Part shown: positions 1 to 6,863 of the stretch, in pieces
How the letters are laid out: each line of letters begins with the position of its first letter
Position numbering within the stretch: the first letter of the stretch is position 1
Notes under the pieces: generated by a model
Told to the model about the DNA's origin: nothing
The model's database searches: none
The model's input: the letters and a program-made list of their open reading frames with translations, nothing else
From: Bacteroidales bacterium
GTDB lineage: Bacteria > Bacteroidota > Bacteroidia > Bacteroidales > ML635J-15
NCBI GenBank assembly: GCA_017994175.1
Contig: JAGOLH010000033.1
Coordinates: 1 to 33,294, forward strand
DNA length: 33,294 nt
Direction of reading: 5' to 3'
Program-made: the position numbers and the translations under genes

Positions 1-828
1 ATGATTTTTATTATCACTCTCACTGCTGTGATATCTCTGATCAACATGATAATATCACGGAAAGAAAACCGGAAAGCCACCATGTGGATCTCTTGGATAT
101 ATGCTTTTGTAGCCGTATGCTGCATTGTGGTCTATGCTGTGTTCCCCGGCTCATTAACCATTGTTTCTTTTATTGTTGTTTTACCAGGGGTAATGTGCCT
201 TTTCTGGTGTATTCGTGAGTTTTGGCTGAGCATCAGATCGGGACAATTTACAGGAAAATGGTTTATGGAGTATCCGATGAAATTATCAATACTATTATTG
301 CTGTTTGGGTTTTTTATGGTATTGTTTTTTAGTATGTATATATTTGGATTCCCATTTTTAAATGTTCTCGGAGCAACAGCTGCAATAGTTTTAGCAGTTC
401 TGATCTTTGTTATTTGTTATACTTTTTTAGCAAACTACTTTAACCGGTGGCAGCCTGCAACAAAGACAAATCAAGTGTTTAAGCCTGTTGCGGGCGATGC
501 TGCACAGCAACTTAAATTACTTATGCAAGAGGATAAGCTGTACACAGATCCTGATTTCTGCCTCGAAATGCTAGCAGAGAATTTGGGGCTGAGTATTTTT
601 CAAACTTCTCAACTGTTGAATCAAAGTATGAAGACCAGCTTTTACGATATGGTAAACCGCTATCGCGTTGAAGAAGTGAAGCGTAGATTAAGTATGAGCG
701 ACGACCGGCATTTTACACTGTTGGCTATTGCTTTTGAGAGCGGTTTTAAAAGTAAATCGACCTTCAACCGCATCTTTAAAGAATTTACGGGACAAACTCC
801 TGGTGATTACAGCAAATCGCTTAAGTGA
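1..828 (+). CDS. Membrane-anchored AraC-family transcriptional regulator (5' end may be cut)
   Basis: The N-terminal ~150 residues hold four or five strongly hydrophobic segments. They are followed by a short linker and a C-terminal AraC/XylS-type double helix-turn-helix (about residues 175-275). The second HTH carries the usual signature: LLAIAFESGFKSKSTFNRIFK, then a phenylalanine and GQTP-DY. Proteins of this layout are membrane-bound regulators that are thought to sense a signal through the membrane part and bind DNA with the cytosolic HTH. The reading frame opens at the first base of the window, so the true start and further membrane helices may lie upstream. No target can be named from the sequence. 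A palindromic repeat array begins 27 bases after the stop. Confidence is high for the HTH and moderate for full length. Confidence 0.85.
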   Translation: MIFIITLTAVISLINMIISRKENRKATMWISWIYAFVAVCCIVVYAVFPGSLTIVSFIVVLPGVMCLFWCIREFWLSIRSGQFTGKWFMEYPMKLSILLLLFGFFMVLFFSMYIFGFPFLNVLGATAAIVLAVLIFVICYTFLANYFNRWQPATKTNQVFKPVAGDAAQQLKLLMQEDKLYTDPDFCLEMLAENLGLSIFQTSQLLNQSMKTSFYDMVNRYRVEEVKRRLSMSDDRHFTLLAIAFESGFKSKSTFNRIFKEFTGQTPGDYSKSLK

Positions 829-855
829 GAATGCCTGTTTCTTTGAGAGGACGGA

Positions 856-1103
856 ATGCAGCAAGCGTGGACGCTTGCTGCATATTCATTGTTTAAGACA
901 GAAACTTTGCTTCAAGTGGTACACTAGGCAATGCAGCAAGCGTGGACGCTTGCTGCATATTCATTGTTAAGACAGAAACTTTGCTTCAAGTGGTATACTA
1001 GGCAATGCAGCAAGCGTGGACGCTTGCTGCATATTCATTGTTAAGACAGAAACTTTGCTTCAAGTGGTATACTTGGCAATGCAGCAAGCGTCCACGCTTG
1101 CTG
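856..1103. repeat. Tandem array of four palindromes in 74-75 bp units
   Basis: Four near-identical palindromes start at 856, 931, 1005 and 1079. In the first three, a 13-base arm (ATGCAGCAAGCGT) is followed by a 2-base GG centre and its exact reverse complement. The units between starts are 75, 74 and 74 bp and almost identical, differing by an extra T in the first unit and a few point changes. The fourth palindrome has a shorter perfect stem (1082-1103) and a CC centre. Each could fold into a strong hairpin in RNA, but none is followed by a U-tract, so they are not standard intrinsic terminators. The array fills the gap between the convergent AraC-type gene and nadE. The part of each unit outside the palindrome resembles the nadE 3' end (see findings). 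Confidence 0.95.
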
Positions 1104-1122
1104 TTTGTTAATTGTTTCTATA

Positions 1123-2772
1123 CTAAAATTTTGCTACCAATGGCATACGCCGACCAAACCCAAAGGCCTTCGACGATACCCTGATGATGGGTGGTGCCTG
1201 AAAGCGCTTATATTCGTTGCTATCAACCAAATGAATAACCTTCCGGACTATTGCCTCATCGAAACCTGCTGAAATGATTTCGGAGGGCGATTTTTTTCGC
1301 TCAATATATTCAAATAAAATACTGTCGAGCAAAGGATATTCCGGCAAGCTGTCGGAGTCTTTCTGGTCGTAGCGCAACTCTGCACTGGGGGCTTTGGTAA
1401 TTATATTTCGAGGGATTATTTCTTGCGAACGGTTTACAAGTTCCGAAAGCGCATAAACATCGGTTTTATACACGTCGCCCAGTACCGACAGTCCTCCGCT
1501 CATGTCTCCATAAAGAGTGGTATATCCCACAGCAGCTTCACTCTTGTTGCTGGTATTCAGCAGAATGTGACCATAGCGGTTGGAATATGCCATGAGCATT
1601 AACCCTCTGATTCTGGCCTGTAGGTTTTCACCGGCAATACCGGGCGCATCTTTAGGCAGATGATCATGCAAACTACCTAGGCACTGCATATACATATCCT
1701 CGATGGAAATTATATCATATGAACTATTCAGCCGCTTAAGCATATCTACTGAATCGTCAACGGAACCTTTCGATGAAAAGCGTGATGGCATGAGCAATGC
1801 ATGCACGTTTCTATTACCAAGTGCTTCTGCTGCAAGTGCAAGGGTAAGTGCTGAATCGATACCTCCCGACATTCCCAACACTGCTTTGGTAAATTTCATT
1901 TTTGAGAAATAATCGCTAATCCCCAACACAAGGGCTTTGTGTATTTTTTCGATTTTGTTGATTTCCGTTAACCGAACAGGGGTAGTACTATTGATTTCGG
2001 AAGTATCAAACAACCGGATTTCTTCTTCGAAATATGCCAACTCGCTGACAATTTGACCATTTTTATTGATTACCAAAGAACCGCCATCGAAAACAACTTC
2101 GGTTTGAGCTCCGACCTGATTCACATAAATAATGGGCAACTGGTAATGGGCTGCATTTTTTAATAAAACGGTTTTTCGTAGTTCAGACTGGTTGTACGAA
2201 AAAGGGGAGCCGGCAATATTAATTACAAGATTAGCACCCATAGCACTTAGTACTTGAAGCGGAGCTTGTTTATATAATTTTTCATTAACAAACTCTGTCT
2301 GGCTTTCCTGCTCATCCCACAGGTCCTCGCAAATGGTAACAGCGATTTTATAATTGTTGAATTCAATCAGGCTGAAACAATCGTTGGGTTCAAAATAGCG
2401 GTATTCATCGAAAATGTCATAGGTAGGCAGCAGTGTTTTATGAATGATTCTCTCAATTCTTCCGTTGCATAAAAATAGTGCAGAATTGAAAAGATGTTTG
2501 CCTTTCTCATTAGTGTTAATTGTGGGGCATCCCAAAATAGCAGCAATACCGGTGCAATGGGCCGCTATTTCAACAGCAGTATGGGTTGCCTTATCAACAA
2601 AATCGCGTTGTTCTAAAAGGTCGTGAGGAATATACCCACATACTGCCAGTTCCGAAAAAACAACGAGATCAGCAGACTTTGATTTGCCAAATTCAATAGC
2701 TTCGATAATTTTTAAGGCGTTGTCGCTAAAATTACCTACATGGTAGTTTAACTGTGCAAGAACAATTTTCAT
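1123..2772 (-). CDS. nadE: Glutamine-dependent NAD+ synthetase
   Basis: This enzyme makes NAD+ from deamido-NAD+ and ATP, using ammonia released from glutamine. At 549 residues it has the two-domain length of glutamine-dependent enzymes. The N-terminal nitrilase-type glutaminase domain (about 1-265) shows the Glu-Lys-Cys triad: E41 in VVFSELAVCGY, K112 in HKTLLPTYD and C148 in VTICEDLWD. The C-terminal synthetase domain carries the ATP-pyrophosphatase P-loop SGGIDS at 302-307, then NTSNKSE and the closing GFGRRMPLVAKF. It lies 62 bases downstream of an outer-membrane barrel gene on the same strand, with a terminator hairpin between them, so it may have its own promoter; I could not find a clear one. 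nadE near gldB is, to my knowledge, a recurring arrangement in Bacteroidota. Confidence 0.96.
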   Translation of the reverse strand: MKIVLAQLNYHVGNFSDNALKIIEAIEFGKSKSADLVVFSELAVCGYIPHDLLEQRDFVDKATHTAVEIAAHCTGIAAILGCPTINTNEKGKHLFNSALFLCNGRIERIIHKTLLPTYDIFDEYRYFEPNDCFSLIEFNNYKIAVTICEDLWDEQESQTEFVNEKLYKQAPLQVLSAMGANLVINIAGSPFSYNQSELRKTVLLKNAAHYQLPIIYVNQVGAQTEVVFDGGSLVINKNGQIVSELAYFEEEIRLFDTSEINSTTPVRLTEINKIEKIHKALVLGISDYFSKMKFTKAVLGMSGGIDSALTLALAAEALGNRNVHALLMPSRFSSKGSVDDSVDMLKRLNSSYDIISIEDMYMQCLGSLHDHLPKDAPGIAGENLQARIRGLMLMAYSNRYGHILLNTSNKSEAAVGYTTLYGDMSGGLSVLGDVYKTDVYALSELVNRSQEIIPRNIITKAPSAELRYDQKDSDSLPEYPLLDSILFEYIERKKSPSEIISAGFDEAIVRKVIHLVDSNEYKRFQAPPIIRVSSKAFGFGRRMPLVAKF

Positions 2773-2783
2773 GTAATTATATT

Positions 2784-2814
2784 AAAAACCCGGAATATGC
2801 AGCATATCCCGGGT
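2784..2814 (-). terminator. Intrinsic terminator of the outer-membrane barrel gene
   Basis: ACCCGG at 2788-2793 pairs with CCGGGT at 2809-2814, and ATATGC at 2795-2800 pairs with GCATAT at 2802-2807 (innermost bases form the loop), with one A/C mismatch between. Read on the minus strand the hairpin is followed by five T residues (2788-2784). It sits just after the barrel gene stop and just before the nadE start, so it should limit read-through into nadE. Confidence 0.75.
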
Positions 2815-2834
2815 ATATTTCAAAAAACTGATCG

Positions 2835-3518
2835 TTAAAACAATATTCCAACTTTGAGGGCAACTGAGCTCAATGATGCTCTCACATTTGCAGAAGTATT
2901 ATCATCACGCGATACTTCGGTTTTATCAGTATCGAAAATGCCACCGGTGTACAAAACTTCGGTGATAAACCTTGTGTTCCCTTGAAGCGACCACTCGAAA
3001 CCTGCACCGAGATACCAGCCCATGTTGAATAATTTACGCTCAGCGGTAATAATATCATTTGAATTCACGGTAACATCTGCTTTAGCACTGATATTCACAC
3101 CTGGAGTAACCCCCGCTTTCATGAAATAGGTAAAATATCCGATTTCGTTAGTTTTACCTTTGAACCCAATAGGAATTTCAAGGTAATCCATTTTATATTT
3201 AATTGTACTTCCGTTACCAGTAGTTGTATCAGCCAGATCGTTTCTTGTGAAATTGTGAACGCCATACGTGTATGTTTGGCTTCCGCCCATACTATTAAAG
3301 TTGATTCCTGTGCTTAATGCAAAGTTATCGATCAAATTATAATCAAGCATTGCCCCAAATTGGTACCCGAGCTTAACTCCATCGTTAACGACGAGACGGC
3401 TATTGAAAGTGTACCACGAAAGGTTTGTACCCACATATAATCCTCCCGAAACTTTTTTCTGTGAAAAAGCTGCAACCGAAATTAACAGGGCAATAGTTAC
3501 AATAGTTAGTTTTTTCAT
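2835..3518 (-). CDS. Outer-membrane beta-barrel protein (PorT-like / OMP_b-brl_2 type)
   Basis: The protein begins with a signal peptide (MKKLTIVTIALLISVAAFSQ) and continues as alternating polar/hydrophobic strands with many glycines and aromatics. Examples are GLYVGTNLSWYTF, LGYQFGAMLDY and the closing strand ALKVGILF, which ends in an aromatic residue as outer-membrane barrels do. Mature length is about 205 residues, right for an 8-10-stranded barrel. An upstream in-frame ATG at 3554 would add 12 residues before the signal peptide; I chose 3518 because it places the signal peptide at the N terminus. The family is common in Bacteroidota and usually has no assigned substrate. It is divergent from gldB with a 76-base shared upstream region. 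Confidence 0.8.
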   Translation of the reverse strand: MKKLTIVTIALLISVAAFSQKKVSGGLYVGTNLSWYTFNSRLVVNDGVKLGYQFGAMLDYNLIDNFALSTGINFNSMGGSQTYTYGVHNFTRNDLADTTTGNGSTIKYKMDYLEIPIGFKGKTNEIGYFTYFMKAGVTPGVNISAKADVTVNSNDIITAERKLFNMGWYLGAGFEWSLQGNTRFITEVLYTGGIFDTDKTEVSRDDNTSANVRASLSSVALKVGILF

Positions 3519-3521
3519 AGG

Positions 3522-3549
3522 TTGTATTTTAATAAAACATGTATTTTTG
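3522..3549 (+). promoter_or_regulatory. Bacteroidota-type promoter for the gldB-like gene
   Basis: TTG at 3522-3524, a 17-base spacer, and TATTTTTG at 3542-3549 match the -33/-7 consensus described for Bacteroidota sigma-A (TTG, about 17-19 bases, TAnnTTTG). The predicted start near 3556 leaves a leader of about 40 bases before the ATG at 3595. Confidence 0.65.
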
Positions 3550-3556
3550 TTCACAG

Positions 3557-3564
3557 CAAATATA
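3557..3564 (-). promoter_or_regulatory. -7 box candidate for the barrel gene
   Basis: The minus strand reads TATATTTG, a full match to TAnnTTTG. It lies 39 bases upstream of the start at 3518. No TTG is found at the usual distance upstream, so only the -7 element is supported. Confidence 0.4.
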
Positions 3565-3594
3565 TGAAAAAATTAAACAAGATAAATTCTATTT

Positions 3595-4620
3595 ATGAAG
3601 CATTATAAAATTTGGCTTATTGTTGGTTCGGTTGCTTTTGTGCTTCTCGTTGTAATGTATCTATTACTTCGTAACAAAAACCCTCTTGACGTAAATGTGA
3701 AAAATATCGAACTCGAAGTGAAAATGGAGCGCTTCGATAAAATCATGTTCGACCAGAAAATGCCCATTGAAAAACGAATTCAGATACTCAATGAAAAATA
3801 CGATGTTTTTTACGATGTTTTTAATTACGATATAATTAGTATTGGAGGTATCGAAAATCGATCGTATGCTGTATATCTTCAAACCTTTCTGAACGATTAT
3901 GCAGTGCAACAGGCATACCATGCAGTTGACAGTGTTTTTGAGGATACCGAAATGCTTAATGCGCAACTTACTGATGGATTTAAACATTACAAATACTATT
4001 ATACCGACAGCACGGTGCCAAGAGTTGTTTGCTTTATTGCGGGCTTTAACCAATCGGTTGCCACTATGGATGGGTTTATTGGTGTGGGACTTGATAAATA
4101 TCTGGGTTCGCGCAGCACTTTATATGCAATGCTTCAGATTCCTGAGTATTCTGCCAGCAGGATGACTCCTGAACAAATTCCTTTCGATGTAATGACCGCA
4201 TTTGCACAAATGCAATATCCTTATAACGACACTGCCGAAAACTTACTGAATCGAATGATTTATAATGGCAAAATTCAATATTTTCTTGATGCGATGTATC
4301 CACGTGATGAAGACAGTCTGAAGCATGCCTATTCATCGGCTGATATTGAATATTGCCGTTGGCACGAAAAAGATATGTGGGCATTTATCATTGATAAAAA
4401 ACTACTTTTTTCGACTGACTATCTTACCATTCGCAATTATTGTGACGATGCGCCCTATACGAAAGACTTCGGAATGGAAAGTCCTCCGAGAGCAGGGAAC
4501 TGGCTTGGCTGGAGAATCGTAAGCTCATATATGAAGCATAATAAGGTTAGCCTTCCTGAATTAATGGCTGAAACTGATTATCAGAAAATTCTCAACTTGT
4601 CGAAGTACGACCCTGAATAA
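3595..4620 (+). CDS. gldB: GldB-like gliding motility / T9SS-associated protein
   Basis: The 341-residue protein has one N-terminal membrane-type segment (about 5-26) followed by a soluble domain. Sequence marks of the GldB family are the early LEVKMERFDKIMF, the middle GFIGVGLDKYLG and the C-terminal PPRAGNWLGWRIVSSYMK, ending NLSKYDPE. GldB is required for gliding in Flavobacterium and is widespread in Bacteroidota with type IX secretion; its exact activity is not settled. Flavobacterial GldB is a lipoprotein, whereas here the N-terminal segment contains no cysteine, so it should be anchored by a transmembrane helix or a cleaved signal. No gldC follows. It ends two bases before the convergent peptidase gene. 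Confidence 0.82.
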   Translation: MKHYKIWLIVGSVAFVLLVVMYLLLRNKNPLDVNVKNIELEVKMERFDKIMFDQKMPIEKRIQILNEKYDVFYDVFNYDIISIGGIENRSYAVYLQTFLNDYAVQQAYHAVDSVFEDTEMLNAQLTDGFKHYKYYYTDSTVPRVVCFIAGFNQSVATMDGFIGVGLDKYLGSRSTLYAMLQIPEYSASRMTPEQIPFDVMTAFAQMQYPYNDTAENLLNRMIYNGKIQYFLDAMYPRDEDSLKHAYSSADIEYCRWHEKDMWAFIIDKKLLFSTDYLTIRNYCDDAPYTKDFGMESPPRAGNWLGWRIVSSYMKHNKVSLPELMAETDYQKILNLSKYDPE

Positions 4621-4622
4621 AG

Positions 4623-6698
4623 CTAGTTTTTAATGCCTGCCTGATCGAGTAAAAACGCATATTGTAACGCAATTTCTCGATAGCGCTCAAACCTTCCCGA
4701 AGCACCCCCATGACCGGTATCCATATTTGTGTAGAGGAGCAGGATATTATTGCCGGTTTTCATTTCACGAAGCTTTGCCACCCACTTCGCTGGTTCCCAG
4801 TATTGCACCTGACTGTCGTGCAGACCTGTAGTAACAAGCATTGCCGGATAGTTTGTATGAGAAACATTGTCGTAAGGTGAATAGGAGAGCATATAGTCGT
4901 AGAAGATTTTGTCTTTAGGATTGCCCCATTCATCAAATTCTCCCGTGGTAAGTGGTATCGATTCATCCAGCATGGTTGTTACCACATCAACAAATGGCAC
5001 TGCTGCCACAACAGCTTTGAACAAATCGGGACGCATATTTACCACAGCTCCCATAAGCAAGCCTCCCGCGCTTCCACCCATTGCAAAAAGGTGCTCTTTA
5101 TCTGTATAACTTTCGCTTATAAGGTGTACAGCACATGCAATAAAATCGGCAAACGTGTTTTTCTTGTTCATCAGCTTTCCGTCATCGTACCATTCGCGCC
5201 CATAAATCTGGCCTCCACGCACATGGGCAATGGCGAAAACAAAACCCCGATCAAGTAGGCTCAGTCTTGCTGCTGAAAAAGTTGGGTCAATCGTGTAGCC
5301 ATAACTACCGTAGCCATATAGCAACAAAGGATTCTTTCCGTTCAGGTTAATCCCTTTGCGATACACGATTGAAATTGGAATGTTTTTATTGTCTTCCGAT
5401 TTTGCATACAGTCGATTTGTTTCATAGTTGTTTTTGTCAAAATTTCCAAATACCGTCTGCTCCTTTAACAATGTTTTTTCTTTTGTTTCCAATTCAAAAT
5501 CGAAAATTGATGCAGGTGTGGTAAGTGAGCTGTATAAAAAACGGAGCTTTTTTGAAGCTAATTCATGGTTATCGGAAAAACTGATATCATACGCTTCTTC
5601 TCTGAAATCGATATAATAAGACGAATTATCATCTCTTGAAAGTACTCTGAAAAAATTGAGCCCATCGGACCGTTCGTTCACCACAACGAAGTCGTTGAAC
5701 AGTTCAAAAGATTCAAGCATAACATTCATGCGGTGCGGGATTACTTCAACCCAATTTTCTTTGGATGTGTTTTTTTCAGAGCATTTCATCAGTCTGAAAT
5801 TTTTTGCATTCCAGTTTGTTACGATATAAAACTCTTTGCCAGCGTGATCGACAGTATATTCATGCTCTTTTTCGCGAGGGAGAAAAACTATGGGTTTTTC
5901 TTCAGGTGCGTTGCAATCCAAAAACCAGATCTCTGATGACAAGGTACTTCCGGACTCAATTGTAATAAATTTCCCCGATTTGGTTTTCCCCAGCGATAAT
6001 TCAAACGTTTCATCTGACTCACTAAAAATTGTTGAATCGGTATTAATATCAGACCCCAATCGGTGCTTTTTAACTTCGAAAGCTCGGAGAGTAACTGTAT
6101 CTTTTAAACAGTAGAAAATTGTGTGGTTGTCGTTTGCCCATTCAATATTCCCATCGGTGTTGGTTATTGTTTCGGAATAGGTCGCACCGGTAACCAGATT
6201 TCGGAAATTGATTGTATACAGTCTGCGGCTCACATTATCAGTACTGAACGCTAAAATCGTATTGTCAGGGCTTACAGAGAAATCACCGATTTGGAAATAG
6301 GAATAGTTCTTTGCCATTTCGTTCCCATCAAGTAGAATTTCTACCTGAGCCCCTGAAACATCTTTTTTTCTGCAGTACACCGGATACTCTTTTTGCTCTT
6401 CGTATCGTATATAATAATAGTACCCATTTCTTATATATGGCACTGAGGCATCTTCTGGTTTAATCCGGTCAATCATTTCTACGTAGAGCTTCGACTGAAG
6501 TAAAGCAGTATGCGCCATCATTGTATTTAGGTAATTGTTTTCAGCCTCCAGATATTCGATTACGGCAGGGTTATTCCGGTCGTTTAACCAATAATATTTA
6601 TCGGTTCTTGAATGGCTATGCATGCTCAGGGTAGTTACGTGTTTTGTTGCTACCGGAGCAACAGGAGAATTGGTTTTGTTCATCATACCAGAATTCAT
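4623..6698 (-). CDS. Prolyl oligopeptidase family (S9A) protease, oligopeptidase B type
   Basis: This is a serine peptidase that cuts short peptides, in oligopeptidase B after basic residues. The 691-residue protein has no signal peptide and is probably cytosolic. An N-terminal beta-propeller (about 80-420) is followed by an alpha/beta-hydrolase domain. The catalytic triad is visible: S543 in GGSAGG, D628 in GLHDSQVQYWEP and H663 in DTGHGGASGR. The segment AHVRGGQIYGREWYDDGK is typical of the oligopeptidase B branch. Other ATGs at codons 5 and 6 are possible starts; the family's N terminus varies. It is convergent with gldB, and the gene behind it on the same strand ends in its own terminator, so it is likely transcribed alone. 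Confidence 0.92.
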   Translation of the reverse strand: MNSGMMNKTNSPVAPVATKHVTTLSMHSHSRTDKYYWLNDRNNPAVIEYLEAENNYLNTMMAHTALLQSKLYVEMIDRIKPEDASVPYIRNGYYYYIRYEEQKEYPVYCRKKDVSGAQVEILLDGNEMAKNYSYFQIGDFSVSPDNTILAFSTDNVSRRLYTINFRNLVTGATYSETITNTDGNIEWANDNHTIFYCLKDTVTLRAFEVKKHRLGSDINTDSTIFSESDETFELSLGKTKSGKFITIESGSTLSSEIWFLDCNAPEEKPIVFLPREKEHEYTVDHAGKEFYIVTNWNAKNFRLMKCSEKNTSKENWVEVIPHRMNVMLESFELFNDFVVVNERSDGLNFFRVLSRDDNSSYYIDFREEAYDISFSDNHELASKKLRFLYSSLTTPASIFDFELETKEKTLLKEQTVFGNFDKNNYETNRLYAKSEDNKNIPISIVYRKGINLNGKNPLLLYGYGSYGYTIDPTFSAARLSLLDRGFVFAIAHVRGGQIYGREWYDDGKLMNKKNTFADFIACAVHLISESYTDKEHLFAMGGSAGGLLMGAVVNMRPDLFKAVVAAVPFVDVVTTMLDESIPLTTGEFDEWGNPKDKIFYDYMLSYSPYDNVSHTNYPAMLVTTGLHDSQVQYWEPAKWVAKLREMKTGNNILLLYTNMDTGHGGASGRFERYREIALQYAFLLDQAGIKN

Positions 6699-6817
6699 TG
6701 AAATGACTGATTAATTATGGTTAATGTAGGCTGTAATTTCATGATACAGAGATAGGCTGATAAAAATAGTTGAAGTTTTAAAGATGTGCAATTATTTGGG
6801 GAACATACGAAAATAAA

Positions 6818-6844
6818 AAAAGCTGTCCTTGGGAGACAGCTTTT
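6818..6844 (-). terminator. Intrinsic terminator of the T9SS cargo gene
   Basis: AAAAGCTGTC at 6818-6827 pairs with GACAGCTTTT at 6835-6844 around a 7-base loop. On the minus strand the hairpin arm runs into a long T-rich stretch (TTTTTTTATTTTC). It lies 20 bases past the stop of the 650-residue secreted protein. Confidence 0.85.
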
Positions 6845-6863
6845 AGAAAAACTGTGAAAGTGT

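Noticed and set aside
728..970. Small plus-strand open frame through the repeats
   Set aside because: It reads out of frame through the end of the AraC-type gene and then translates the palindromes twice; it is a product of the repeat.
856..1103. CRISPR array
   Set aside because: Units are 74-75 bp and nearly identical along their whole length, with no unique spacers and no cas genes nearby.
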